From Polietes domitor (Eukaryota > Arthropoda > Insecta > Diptera > Muscidae): a DNA stretch of 64,000 nt. The DNA lies in contig OX377620.1 of assembly GCA_947397865.1 (NCBI GenBank), positions 47,543,458-47,607,457 of the forward strand, read 5' to 3'. The notes beneath the pieces were generated by a model. That model searched no databases. It was given only the letters and a program-made list of their open reading frames with translations, and was not told where the DNA came from. The position numbers were made by a program, and so were the translations under genes. Shown here one piece after another: positions 9,651 to 21,274 of the stretch (position 1 is its first letter; each line of letters starts with the position of its first letter).

Positions 9651-10902
9651 AAGGGTGATTTTTTAGCTATTATCTTTTTGGCAACACTGGTTTAAACAGC
9701 TGACGCACGTTCCATGTTTGGTTTCACTGTCAAACATTTTCAGTTTGGTCTATAATTTAACCATGAATCGTCTTACAAACGAACAACGCTTGCAAATTAT
9801 TGAATTTTATTATCAAAATGCGTGCTCTGTTAAGAAAGTTCATCCACTGAAGCGGCTATTGTGACTAAATTTCGCACCAAATTTACATTGTTGGACATTA
9901 AACCACTAACACGCTTACGTAGAGTGCGAACTGAAGAAAATATCGCAGCTGTATCGGCCAGTGTTAATGATGATCATCAATTATCGATTCATCGCCGTTC
10001 GCAGCAATTGGGCTTCTGTTACTCAACAACGTTGAAAATTTTGCGGAAGGTTTTAGGTGTGATGCCTTTCAAAATACAGCTGGTACAAGAATTGAAGCCG
10101 AACGACCTACCGCAACGTAAAATTTTTGGTGAATGTGCTCTTGGAATGTTGGCCGAAGATCCACTTTTGTACCGAAAATGTGTGTTCAGCGACGAAGCTC
10201 ATTTTTGGCTCAATGGGTACGTAAATAGGCAGAATTGTCGATTTTGGAGTGAATATCAGCCAGAAGCATTGCAAGAGCTACCAATGCATCCAGTTTGATG
10301 CGGTTTACGGGCTGGTGGCATCATTGGACCGTACTTCTTCAAAGATGACGCGAATCGTAACGTAACTGTGAATGTTGAGCGCTACCGTGAGATGATATCC
10401 AACTTTTTTTGCCCAAAATGCAAGACCTTGACTTGCATGACATGTGGTTTCAACAAGACGGTGCCACATACCATACAACACGCGCAACAATGGACTTATT
10501 GAGAGGCGAGTTCGGTGAACATTTTATTTCACGTTCGGGACCGGTCAATTGGCCGCCTAGATCGTGCTATTTAACGCCTTTAGACTATTTTTTCTGGGCC
10601 TATGTTAAAGCTCATGTCTATACAGACAAGCCCGCTTCAATTGACGCATTGGAAGACAACATTGAACATTTATTCGTGAGATACCGGCCGAAATGTTGGA
10701 AAGAGTATGCCAAAATTGCACTAAGCGGATGGACCATTTGAGGCGCAGTCAATGTCAACATTTGCATGAAATAATCTTCAAACATTAAATTATAGGGACC
10801 GTACTATCGATTCAAATAAAGATTTCATGCATTTTTCTGAATTTTATGTGTTTTTTTTTTTGTTTTGAAAAACTTTCCTATAGCTTTTCAAAAATCACCC
10901 TT
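9651..10902 (+). mobile_element. Near full-length mariner-type element (1252 bp)
   Basis: Ends AAGGGTGATTTTTTAGC and its complement, flanked by TA (9649-9650, 10903-10904). It has the expected length for a mariner-type element with one gene. Its end subtype (CTATAGGAAAG near the right end) matches copy B at 11292-11909 and not copies A and C, so two subfamilies are present. It has inserted immediately beside copy A. Confidence 0.85.
9763..10788 (+). pseudogene. Broken mariner-type transposase
   Basis: Starts MNRLTNEQRL like the deletion copies. A 34-base deletion after codon 28 (about 9843) shifts the frame, compared with copies A and C. A 9-base deletion follows nearby. A Trp codon appears as stop TGA at 10296-10298, further frame changes occur near 10405 and near 10668, and the gene ends with a C-terminal tail (stop 10786-10788). 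Catalytic landmarks are visible across the frames: SDEAHFWLNGYVN (first Asp, near 10190) and WFQQDGATYHTT (second Asp, near 10450). The third acidic site, expected as CDLTPLDYF, reads CYLTPLDYF near 10565. It cannot make an active enzyme. Confidence 0.85.
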
Positions 10903-11291
10903 TATATATATACTAGCTGAACCCCCGAAGAATTGTCAAAAATAAAATTGATTTTAGGTTGAATGTGATTCCCCTCCTTTCCATTACCAAAACAAAAAAA
11001 TTTCTACGTAAGAAGAACTTACTGGAATACGGAATACCTGGAATTCGAATGTACAACATTCAAACACACATAAAAAGTCAATCAAATTGTTCACTAATCA
11101 AACAACACACAAACTAAAAAATTAATATAATTTTCATTTTTTTGACTTAAGTCGGCTTTTGACGAATGAATATTACCTTTTTAACCTTTCTTTACTATTG
11201 TGCTAAAAAAAGAAAACGAGCAATTTTACGAAATTCTAATAAAAAATTCCCCATCTTTCAAATCCCGCCCATTTGTATATTGTATTGTATA

Positions 11292-11909
11292 AAGAGTGAT
11301 TTTTTAAAAGCTATAGGAAAGTTTTTCAAAAAAAAAAAAAACACAAAAAATTCAGAAAAATGTATGATATCTTTATTTGAATCGATTGTACGGTCCATAT
11401 AATTTAATGTTTGAAGATTATTTCATGCAAATGTTGACCTTGACTGCGCCTCAAATGATCCATCCGCTTAGTCCAATTTTGGCATTTCCACGTTTTTGAG
11501 TAACAGAGGACCAATTGCTGCGAACGGCGACGAATCTATAATTGATGGTCATCATTAACACTGGCCGATACAGCTGCGATATTTCCTTCAGTTCGCACTC
11601 TACGTAAGCGTGTTGGTGGTTTAATGTCCAACAATGTAAATTTGGTGCGAAATTTAGTCACAATAGCCCGAATAACCGATTCAGTTGGTCGATTAAACTG
11701 ACCATTGAAGCGCGCGATGAACTCTCTTAACAGAGCACGCATTTTGATAATAAAATTAAATAATTTGCAAGCGTTGTTCGTTTGTAAGACGATTCATGGT
11801 TAAATTATAGACCAAACTGAAGATGTTTGACAGTGAAACAAAGCACGAAACGTGCGTCAGCTGTTTAAACCAGTGTTGCCAAAAAGATAATAGCTAAAAA
11901 ATCACCCTT
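11292..11909 (-). mobile_element. Mariner-type deletion derivative, copy B (618 bp)
   Basis: Ends match the 1252-bp element; flanked by TA on the left (11290-11291) and TG on the right. It carries the same internal deletion joint as copies A and C, although its ends belong to the other subfamily. Confidence 0.83.
11404..11797 (-). pseudogene. Internally deleted and stop-containing mariner-type transposase
   Basis: The gene starts at the ATG at 11795-11797 and ends at 11404. It keeps the helix-turn-helix segment with small indels around 11700-11740. A Ser codon has become TAG at about 11534-11536. The C-terminal tail follows the shared deletion joint. It is more decayed than copies A and C. 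Confidence 0.75.
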
Positions 11910-11949
11910 TGTTATTTCTATATTATATTTGTATTAACTCACACAACAA

Positions 11950-12660
11950 TATAGGAATCTTGGCGTCGAATATACTCTAAAACGGTTCTTAATTTCGAAT
12001 GGGAAGGGTCACGGCCACTTTCCGCCCATCTTTGCACAACTATTTACACTGGATCTACTAACACAAATTTTCAGCACTCTAGGTGTTATAGAACTGACAA
12101 TATATACGAACGTATGTGAGTTAGCATGTCCATTTTTCCAATACCGCCCTTTTTGGCACAACTAAGCAGGTTTATGCTAGATGCACTCACACAAAATTTC
12201 AGTATTGTATCTGTCATAGAACTGAATATATTCGAAAATAGGTTATAACTTCGTATGGGAGGTGCCACACCCACTTTCCCAATAGCGGGCATTTTTGGCA
12301 CAACTACGCACATTGATGCTAGATGCACCTACATAAAATTTCAACACTCTAGGTGTCCTGGAACTGACAACATTCAAAATTGGGTTTTAACTTCGTATGG
12401 GAGGTGCCACGCCCATTTTTGGCACAACTACCCACATTGACGCTAGATGCACTTACACAAAATGTAAGCACTCTAGGTGTCCTAGAACTGACATTATTCA
12501 AAATTGTGTTTTAACTTCGTATGGGAGGTTCCACACCCACTTTTCCAATACCGCCCATTTTTGGTACAACTACGCACATTGATGCTAAATGGACTTGCAC
12601 AAAATTTCAGCACTCTAGGTGCCATAGAACTGACAATAGTCAATAATAGGTTTTAACGAT
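11950..12660 (-). repeat. Tandem units of about 142 bp inside a Helitron
   Basis: Four to five diverged units marked by TTCGTATGGGAGGTGCCAC, GGCACAACTACGCACATTGA and TTTCAGCACTCTAGGTG. Anchor spacing is 142 bp (12251 to 12393), then 124 bp (12393 to 12517) where a unit has lost part of its sequence. Confidence 0.8.
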
Positions 12661-12899
12661 GGTTTAAGACTCTAGCTGCAACAGTATTCCGAATATGCTA
12701 ATTTATAAAAAACGAATAAATCCCCAAATTGTGTGGGAGGTGCCACGCTCACTGAAAATATAAAAAAATTATATAGCCTATTTTCACCACCGGTTCAGCA
12801 TGAACATACTGTGAAAATTTCAAGAAGATCGGTCCAGTAGTTTAGGCTGCTATAAAGAACAAACAAACAAACATACAAACACAGATTCATTTTTATATA

Positions 12900-13457
12900 C
12901 AGGGTGGCTGATGAATACTGCTACCATGCTACTTAATGCTGTTGTTAAAGGACTTATTCTTTGCAGAACTGCATCGATAGTGAATCCCTTTCAACACTGT
13001 GTGGTTTCAACAGGATGATGCGACTTTGTCACATAGCCAGGTCCTGCTATGAGAGAGAATTGCTGCGAAAGTTCCCCAAGAAGGTGATTTCTAGACACTC
13101 GACATTTCGTTGGCCCCCAAAGTCTCGTGACCTCACTGCACCTATCTTTTTCTTGTGGGGTTATTTCATCTGGAAGTTTACAAACCAAATCAAAAAAATG
13201 GATGATTTAAAGCAATGCATCCGAACAACAATTGAGACAATTCTTACTGCAACTCTGCAGGATGTAATGAATAATAAATTTTGCACATACGTCACCGGCT
13301 ATCGTCATGTCATTTAAATTCTTTTATTTTTAAACCCGTTAAAAAGGTTTAATAAAAATGTATCGGTTGTCAAATGAACAAAGAAAAAGTAATTTACATG
13401 AATTAAACAAAAAGTTATTTTAGTTTCTTAATGTAGTGTCATTCATCAGCCACCCTT
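12900..13457 (+). mobile_element. Second mariner-type deletion element (558 bp)
   Basis: Inverted ends AGGGTGGCTGATGAAT at 12901 and its complement at 13441-13456, flanked by TA (12898-12899 and 13458-13459). The ends differ from the AAGGGTGATTTTTT family, so this is a separate Tc1/mariner lineage. Only the C-terminal part of a transposase gene remains. Confidence 0.82.
12961..13317 (+). pseudogene. C-terminal fragment of a Tc1/mariner-type transposase
   Basis: Across two frames, the region around 12998-13030 encodes a segment like WFQQDDAT, the second catalytic Asp motif. The open frame then reads RWPPKSRDLTAPIFFLWGYF. This matches the third-Asp region (RDLTAPDFFLWGY in relatives) with the last Asp changed to Ile. 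The C-terminal helix region follows (LKQCIRTTIETI). The N-terminal half, including the helix-turn-helix and first catalytic Asp, is missing. Dead fragment. Confidence 0.75.
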
Positions 13458-13479
13458 TATATAGATTTCAACTAAGAAT

Positions 13480-14000
13480 ACAAAGTCAAATATATATGTG
13501 TCCATACTTTGGAATAACCCAAATGGGCCCCCATTCTACTCTAATACAGCTCTAGAAACTACGTCTTACATCGGATCATGATATATTTCAACTATAAATA
13601 CCTACCGTGAATGAGAAATGTTTTGGACCAGGTCCCAAGTGTTGTTATAGGCCTCCTTTCAAATGTCGGTCCGATTCATCCTATTACTACTGTATTTGTC
13701 TGCCGGAAAATTGCTTAATTATTTCAAATATTAGGTGGTATTTTCAGTCCTTGAAAAGGAAAAATATTTCCCTCTGAATTGAACACCATAAAAAAATTTT
13801 AAAATCTAATGTTTAAAAATTGACTTTTTGCCGCAAAATTTGGATTTGGTTTGATTTGTAACAATTTGATCGCCCTTCCCTATAAAAGTACAAATTTCGA
13901 AAATTTCCTTGATTTTGGACGTGTATGCATTTTTATGTACATATTCTAGCTGCAGTTGGACGGACGGACATGGCTAGATCGTTTTATATTATTATGAAGA
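13480..14000 (-). repeat. Type D unit followed by a family 1 fragment
   Basis: 13480-13690 is the reverse complement of the region near 58995-59160 (shared GTCCGATTCATCCTA and ATCGGATCATGATATATTTC). 13720-14000 contains family 1 pieces: TATTTTCAGTCCTTG, a single tandem unit, and GACGGACATGGCTAGATCG. No gene. Confidence 0.65.
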
Positions 14001-14029
14001 TTTTTTTGCCGATTTTCAATGTTAATATT

Positions 14030-14115
14030 TCAATTGCCTAATTTCAATTTGTTACAAAACTCAAAAATGTTTACTAGACCATTCCATGGTCCACTGTGCT
14101 TCGTCAGGAGAACTA
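14030..14115 (-). repeat. Retroelement-tail-like hairpin
   Basis: On the minus strand the sequence CTCCTGACGAAGC is followed by GGACCATGGAATGGTCTAG and an A-rich stretch. Compact CTGANGA-hairpin segments of this kind are found at the 3' tails of Penelope-like retroelements, some of which carry hammerhead ribozyme motifs. The GAAA core expected after the hairpin reads TAAA here, so any ribozyme is broken or absent. Confidence 0.3.
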
Positions 14116-14149
14116 AACATTATCTATAAAAAGGACCAAACAATTAGAA

Positions 14150-15240
14150 TTTGTAGCAACATTTCGATTTGAGGCATCTAAGGCATTTTTCTGCATCCTA
14201 TTTCTGCTGAATCCATCACGTTTACTCCGCTTGATTTATCTTTAAACTGCAAATATCCATCAGAGTAGTATTCGCATAGAGATCTAATGCAATTATTTGA
14301 AGTTTTTGTTTATTTCCCAAAACTGAAAACAACTTTAGCGTGAAGGTCCTTTCTAACTGTTGGCCGCTGTGCTGCGGCTCTACCGCTATCGTTGCATCGT
14401 TGTTGGTGTCTGTCTGTCTCTCTCGCCTTGTATTGTAATTTAGCAAATTCAACTTGTGGAAAATGATCACGTTTTATGACCAAAAATACACTGCGGTACA
14501 CAGATGAAATGCAAAAAGGGTCCTAACAAACTACAACTAAAACTGAAAACAATTAAAAAGTGCCACCAACAACAAACAACGCCAGCAAGGACGAACAAGT
14601 AAGGACAGCAACGACAGTCATTGCTTATCAACAAAACTTTGCCGAAGTCGTTGATGATGGTGTCGTTGTTGTCCTGATGCGCAGCTTTGCTTGCCTTCCG
14701 TGAGAGTAAATGAAGCACATTTTAGCGTAGAATGGAACAACTTAAACAACCGTTAAACAGAGCAAACAGAGTTAGGTCCTTCTTGCGAAGACAACAATTC
14801 CAGTTGTCGTTGTTGTTCGTGTTATAGTGAAAGGAAACGAAATGTTTAAATAGTCCTTTCTTAAGCACAGACAACAACAACAACAACAGAACAGCTGCAA
14901 CAACCGAGGAATAATGAAGTAAGAATTCCATGATTTGATACCAAAACTTTTATTTGGCGTAAATGTGCATACAATATAATTGTAGTAAACTATATTCCGG
15001 GTGCTGGCCATAATTTGGGAAGAGGGGGTGGTAGTAACGAGAGCACAGTAAATTAGGGGCTATTTTTCAAATGGGGGCTTATCTGCTCATCTGGAGGCAC
15101 ATTTGTCATAAGGTTGCACTAATTTCTATTAGAGAGGGTAACACAATAGGTGGTTGTTTTTAAAAAGTAACGAGGAATTATTATGTTTCAAATATTGCAA
15201 ATCAGACCAGAGTGAAAAATTCCTAACAAGGACTGAAAAT
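14150..15240. other. Low-copy DNA with trinucleotide runs
   Basis: Contains CAACAACAACAACAACAG near 14872-14890 and GTTGTTGTCC-type runs near 14660, in otherwise moderate-composition DNA. Several overlapping open frames on the minus strand are products of these runs, with no recognisable domain. It may be intergenic or intronic DNA of an unseen gene. Confidence 0.4.
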
Positions 15241-15249
15241 ACCACCTAT

Positions 15250-15560
15250 ATTTAGATTACACTGTGTGTAATTTATTAAGTCATGGAAATATATTCATAT
15301 ACGGATACCACAGGTGATAAAATATCAAAAAGACCCCAGTTTTGCCCCCAAAGATTTGGGGTCTCGGTTAAATTTTTGCAAAAAATTATCATTTTCTCAG
15401 GCTCGTATCTTGAAAACTGTTTGAAATTTTTATTTACTCTTTGAGCAAAGTATACGTAATGCAAACAAAGTTATATTACACTGTGTGTAATTTATTAAGT
15501 CATGGAAATATAACCATTTACGGATACCACTACGTGATAAAAGACCAAAAAAGACCTGTG
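15250..15560 (+). repeat. Direct repeat of about 90 bp
   Basis: The segment beginning ACACTGTGTGTAATTTATT occurs at about 15259-15330 and again at about 15477-15550. The copies are offset by about 218 bp, and each is followed by a GGATACCAC...GATAAAA block. The function is unknown. It directly precedes a family 1 element. Confidence 0.7.
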
Positions 15561-15562
15561 TC

Positions 15563-17024
15563 TTTATACCCTCCACCTCCAGGATGGGGGTATACTAACT
15601 TTGTCATTCCGTTTGTAACACCTTGAAATATCGACCTGAGACCCTATAATGTATATATATTCTTGATCGTCATAAAATTCTAAGACGATCTAGCCATGTC
15701 CGTCCGTCCGTCTGTTGAAAGCACGCTAGCATCTAAACGAAAGGAGCTAGAACGTTCAAATTTTCCATAAATGCGTCTTATAGTCGTAGATCGGTTGGAG
15801 GGAAAAATTTATCCCTCACAAGGACTAAAAATACCCATAATAATCCCTAATATTTTAGCGTATTTAAGCATGTTTTTTGAATATGTCTGTTTATATTTGC
15901 TTGATATTTGGTATGCGCATTCCCCCTGCAGCAAAAAGTGATTTTTATTTGTAGGGGGTGAAATGGGACAAAAAGGGATAAAAATGGTACATATTAAATG
16001 ACAACAGTTAGAAACACGAAATTCGGTGTGTACATTCCTCTAATTGAGTAGGTACATAATATAAAATAAATTTTTCCAAATTCGTACTTTTAAGGGGTAA
16101 AATGGGAATAGAGGGATAAAAATGGTACCAAACAAACGGCTGTACCTAGAATAATGAAATTCGGTGTATACATTCCTCTGATTGCATAGACAAGTAAAAT
16201 ACACAGATTTTAGGGGATAAAAATAGTACCAATCAAATGACCGTAGCTAGAGTCATGAAATTCGGAGTATACATTCCTCTGACTGTGTAGACACGGAAAA
16301 TAAACTTATTTTTCAAAATTCGTACTTTTTGGGGTTAAAATGAAAAAAGGGGATAAAAATAGTACCAACCAAATGACTGCAGCTAGAGTCAGGAAATTCG
16401 GAGTATACATTCATCTGACTGCGTAGACACGGAAAATAGACGAAATTCGTACATTTTGGGGTTAAAATGGAAAAAGGGGATACAAATAGTACCAACCAAA
16501 TGACCGCAGCTAGAGTCATGAAATTCGGAGTATACATTCCTCTGACTGCGTAGACACGAAAAATAAAAAGTTTTTTTTCCAAATTCGTACTTTTTCTTTT
16601 ACGGCAAAAATTGGTTGAATCATGAAGTTAGGTTATTTTGCACTTTGCACATGTACGTCTGATAATGGATTTTCAAAATTTGTACTTTTGGAATTAAAAT
16701 AGAGTGGGAATACAACCAACTGTAGGTCCCTCTATCTTTCAATATTTATGGTATTTAAGCTTTTTGAAAATATAAATATAAGAATATTTATTTTTTGTCT
16801 TGAAGTAGATAATGGTTTGATATACTTACAATAATTTATTTATTTATATAATTATTTTTTCAATAATTGTGTTTGTTTTGGTTTGGCTATATTACAAAAT
16901 TTATATTTTCCTGTAATATTACTGCACTTGTACGAAAAACCCTCTACAACCTCTGTGGAATGCAATCCATGGTGGAGGGTATATAAAGTTCGGCCCGGCC
17001 GAACTTAACGCCGTTTTTACTTGT
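15563..17024 (+). mobile_element. Family 1 HINE-like element A, both ends present
   Basis: The most complete short copy. 5' end: TATACCCTCCACC at 15565. Then the family leader (CATTCCGTTTGTAACACC, GTCCGTCCGTCCGTCTG), tandem units at about 15960-16600, and a pre-terminal AT-rich segment. 3' subterminal repeat: GGTGGAGGGTATA at 16971-16983. A 9-bp-stem hairpin lies at 16986-17006, and the terminal ACTTGT ends at 17024. Subterminal inverted repeats, a 3' hairpin and a variable central tandem block fit HINE/DINE-1-type non-autonomous Helentrons, which move by rolling-circle enzymes supplied elsewhere. There is no coding sequence; frames here are repeat-unit translations. Confidence 0.75.
16986..17006 (+). 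other. 3' hairpin of family 1 element A
   Basis: A 21-base near-palindrome: arm AAGTTCGGC, three central bases, arm GCCGAACTT. It lies directly after the 3' subterminal repeat and 12 bases before ACTTGT. The equivalent hairpin is present at 19056-19076, about 26205-26225, 31354-31372 and about 42750-42769. In rolling-circle transposons such hairpins mark the 3' end. Confidence 0.75.
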
Positions 17025-17059
17025 TTTTTTTTTTAATGTGATAATAATATATGCTTTTT

Positions 17060-17345
17060 GTTTGATATCCTGAAGATGGCTAACGCTGTCAGTCGATATA
17101 TTGGACAAAAATAAATAAATTTAAGAATAATACCACACCCCTTAAATTATGAAGGACCTTGAGCCGAACGATTCCACAAAGAATAAAAAATTATCTATAG
17201 AAAATTAATTTAGTGTCGTTTCCAAGTTTAGAAAGTCAAAATACAGCAGAAAATGTTATACATATACGGCATTCTAATATCGCGAAATGTATGCTTTGAC
17301 TCAACGACGCACAGTGGCAAAAAATCAGCAGCAAAAACTCCCAAA
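17060..17345 (+). repeat. Hairpin tail and dispersed 40-bp block
   Basis: 17069-17105 reads CCTGAAGATGGCTAACG with a complementary GTCAGTC and then GATATATTGG. A related version lies at 54060-54100. At about 17318-17365, GCAAAAACTCCCAAAT, CATGCGCCCAAAT and TCGAC repeat a block found at about 54875-54915. Both pairs point to copies of one unidentified retroelement or repeat. Confidence 0.45.
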
Positions 17346-19037
17346 TTTCATGCGCCCAAATTTCGACTTTACTGATTGAATTTTGCAAAGAACATTCCTA
17401 TCCAGCATATTCTAAAATAGTTTGCCAATATCACGCCTAACTTTAGCTGTGGATGTATTTAGAGTTCATAAATGCTAAAATAGTTGAAATTTAATCATAG
17501 ATGAGGTAATTTTTGTAGGATGTATCTCGGAAACCATGTATCGTATTAAAATTTTGTTTAGTTCATAGATAATAAGAGTTCTTGAGGTATTCTTTTGCAT
17601 TTAAAAAATTGTAATTACGTTTTTGATTTCCTTTTCAGACAGTGATTTACTTGAAGGTTGTATTTATTCAGTGTTGGTTATTTTCTACAGTATAAGACTG
17701 TATTCGCGAGGCCGTCTGATGCCTCGGCATTTACAAATATTGTTAAACTATAGTCTTATTTATTCATTTTAAAAAGAATATTCTGCGTATAGCTGCGAAC
17801 ATCGATTTAATTACTGAAATGGTAAAACCTTCTAAGCCAAAAATGAAGCAATGCTTTCTTTGTTGTTCTCTGTTAATGTATTTTGGAAAATTTATTTAAA
17901 GCATACTTTAGGGATGTAAGGTTTTATATCATGTACATGTAAATATTCGGCCGTTAATGATCTTAAGTTATCGTAATCGATTAAAAAATATTTTTTATTA
18001 ATAATTTCGAAAATCGTAACAAAAAACTAAAAAAAAATTTGTGGACTCAAATGAAATCACTGGTAATGATTTGTATTAATATATATATTAAAATAAGAAA
18101 TTTATGACGTTTTTTTAATTTTAACATACATGGGAGGTAGGCGTGGTTGTGGGCGAAATTGTAGCAACGAAACTTATTTCGTTACAGCAACGATTTATTC
18201 GTTGGTGCAACAATCGGAGACACTGGATTATGTTTGTTTCTATACTGTGCGTTTTTGGAATGTACTCCTGCCTTTTGTAGTTGCAGTTGAGGTAATTTTC
18301 CAACCAATCACTTCGAAGTTCACTGCTAATGGTTTTTATTGCCCAAATTTCTATATATTAAAGATCGTGCTGCAACGTGCAATTTCATTTCAAGCTTTTC
18401 TTTCAGTGTACGGAACCACAATGTGCATGTGAAATATTGCCAAGATGTATTTTTATCCGCCCAAAAGTTACAAAATTAATTACCACAAATCGATTTGGAA
18501 CCTCTGTTGGACGGACAATGATAATAGCGAAATATTTTGTAAAAAATACTCTTTATTTGAGTAGGAAACATCGTCAAATTTATTGTTGAATCCACCCTAA
18601 TATACATATCTGCTCGACTTTTGCCTGTACTTAATTGTTAAAACTTCGGAATTTCCATATATTTCAAACAAATTTATTAATTCAAACATGTCACTGGAAA
18701 ATTCAAAACTCGTATCCGTTAAATGTTTTTGTCTTTTGAAAATAAATATGACATTGCACAGTGGTAACTTTCGGCCAAAACCCTATAACATTTTTATTTC
18801 GCATAATAAAATTCTGAAATTTGGCATTTTGATATGTGACATTATTTCTGATTTTTTAAAAAATGATGGGCGGGCCACGCCCACTTTTTTCATAATAACT
18901 ATAAGTTTTTTATTTACCATCATAAAGTTCTGAAATTCGGCATTTTTATATGTCCTATTATTTCTGATTTTGGCATAGAAACAGTGTCCAATAAAATTGA
19001 GAAATAAAGTTGATACGAAAAAACATAACAAACAGAA
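17346..19037. other. Low-copy AT-rich DNA
   Basis: No gene recognised. 18785-18975 holds two diverged tandem copies of about 120 bp (ATAAAATTCTGAAATTTGGC and ATAAAGTTCTGAAATTCGGC), with TATTTCTGATTTT after each. A 100-codon plus-strand open frame at 18130-18432 has no recognisable family. Confidence 0.4.
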
Positions 19038-21274
19038 ACAAGTAAAAACGGCGATAAGTTCGACCGGGCCGAACTTTATATACCCTCCACCATGGATTGC
19101 ATTCCATAGAGGCTGTCGATTTAGAAGTAGAAGTTCGTTAACGTTACAGGAAAATGTAAACTTTTTTAATATAGCCAAACTAACACAAATAAATATTTTG
19201 AACAAATAATTTTATAAATAAATATAAAATGTTTACTGTCTCAAGCAATGCTTACAAGGCAAGGCTACCAATATGTTTATACTATAGATATCGAAATAAT
19301 AATTCAAGCCAATTCAAAAAGTAAATAAAAGACAGCAATCTTCAAAAAAGCTTAAATACCATAAATATTGATAGATAGTTAATGTTACAATTGGTTATAT
19401 TTTCTATTTTAAATCCAAAAGCACAAATTTTAAATCCAAATGCAAGATAACGGTAAAAGTAAATAAATACGAATGTGGAAAAAATCTTTTTATTTTCTGC
19501 AGCCATTTCGTTGATACCATTTTTATCACCTTTTTCCCATTTTACCCTCTTAAGAGTACGCCTCTCTTAAATCTCCCTATTTTATTTGTATACGTAGCCG
19601 TTTAGTTGGTACCATTATTATCGCCTTTTTCCATCATTCTGACTGTAGTCGTTTAGTTGGTACTATTTTCATCCCTCTGCACCCATTGTATCCCTTGAAA
19701 GTACGAATTTGGAAAAAACCTTTTATTTTTTGTGTCTACGCACTCCGAATGTATACTCCAAATTTCATGATGTACTTATGCGCACTGTTTAAAATCGACT
19801 ACTAAATATAAATAAAATGCTGAAATTGTGAAAGTGAACATGCCTAAATATTAGGCGATTGTCAGTCGCCATTAGAAAGAAGCATTTTCAGATACAGACA
19901 AAGTGATAAGAAAAGTATACATTTTAAAGGTATCCCCATTCTCCTCCCAAATGTACAAATTAAAAAAAAAACCTTTTTCGAGTCTTCATAGTCAGAATGT
20001 ATATACCGAATTTCATGATTTCAACTTCAGCGGTTTGGTATGTCCCATTTTTATCCCTCTTTTTAATTATATCCCTTAAAAGTACGAATTTCGAAAAATC
20101 CCTCTATTTTACGTGTCTATGCAATTAGAGGGATGTACACATCGAATTTCATGATTCTAGCTGTTGTCGTATCATTGGTACAATATTTTATCCCTTTTTG
20201 TCCCATTTCGACCGCTAAAACTTTTTTTCTTTGTGTTGCTTCCAAGCTACAAGAGGAATGTCCGCAACAAATTTTAACTGTATGAAAATAAGAAATTTAA
20301 TTAATAAGTCAAGGTTGCCAATATTTGAATACTATATATAATGGATATAATACTTCAATTCATAAAGTAAATATAAGGTAGAATCATAAATACCCTAAAT
20401 ATTGGGGGATATAGAGTGTATTTTCAGCTACAGTCGTTTGGTTGGTTGTATTTCCATCCTATTTTAATTTCAAAAGTATACATTTTGAAAATATCTTATC
20501 TCTCACGTACAAGACAAATTCATGATTCAACCATTTTTGTCGTAAAAGCAACAAAATAAAGTACGAAAAAAATATTTTACGTGGTCATGCAGTCAGAGGA
20601 ATGTATACACCGAATTCCATGATTCTATCAGCGGCCATTTTGTTGGTACCATTTTTATCCCCTTTTTCCAATCTTGCCCCCTCAAGAGTACGACTATCTA
20701 AAATCTCTTTATTTTACCTATCTACACAATTAGAGTGATGTACACACTGAATGTCATCATTCTAGCTGTATTCGTTTAGTTGGTACTATTTTTATCCCCT
20801 GTAGCCATTGTATCCCTTGAAAGTACGAATTTGGAAAAAACGTTTTATTTTTCGTGTCTACGCAGTCAGAGGAATGTATACTCCGAATTTCATGATTCTA
20901 GCTGCTGTCATTTGGTAGGTACTATTTTTATCCCCTTTTTCCATTTGAACCATTATTCTAGGTGCAGCCGTTAGGTTGGTACTATTTTTATCCCTCTATC
21001 CCCATTTAACCCCTTAATATTATAATATTATTTATCTACTCTATTAGAGAAATGTACACGCCAAATTTCGTGTTTCTATCTGTTGTCGTTTGATAGGTAC
21101 CATTGTTATCCCCAGAGGGAAATTTTTTTCCCTCTGGGCCGATTTCATCAACTTTCAATGCCAACCGATCTACAAGCATAAGACACATTTAGGAAAAATT
21201 TGTCGATATTTCAAGGTGTTACAAACGGAATGACGAAGTTAGTATACCCCCATCCTGGAGATGGAGGGTATAAA
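19038..21274 (-). mobile_element. Family 1 HINE-like element B
   Basis: Inverted relative to element A: ACAAGT at 19038, hairpin 19056-19076, subterminal TATATACCCTCCACC at about 19077-19091. An AT-rich segment and a long tandem block (about 19500-21110) follow, then the leader, ending at GGAGGGTATA by 21274. The tandem block is interrupted around 20230-20530 by a second pre-terminal segment. This suggests two elements recombined or one inserted into the other. No coding sequence. Confidence 0.72.

Larger units (their letters stand above)
10913..12899 (-). mobile_element. Non-autonomous Helitron, minus orientation
   Basis: On the minus strand the 5' region starts near 12899 with AT-rich DNA, a GTTTGTTTGTTC run and the block CTACTGGACCGATCTTC. 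The 3' end reads GGGGGTTCAGCTAG, followed by T, at 10913. CTAG before T is the usual Helitron 3' terminus. There is no coding capacity. The element contains tandem units (11950-12660) and is interrupted by mariner copy B (11292-11909). Its 5' end abuts the 12900-13457 element. Confidence 0.6.
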
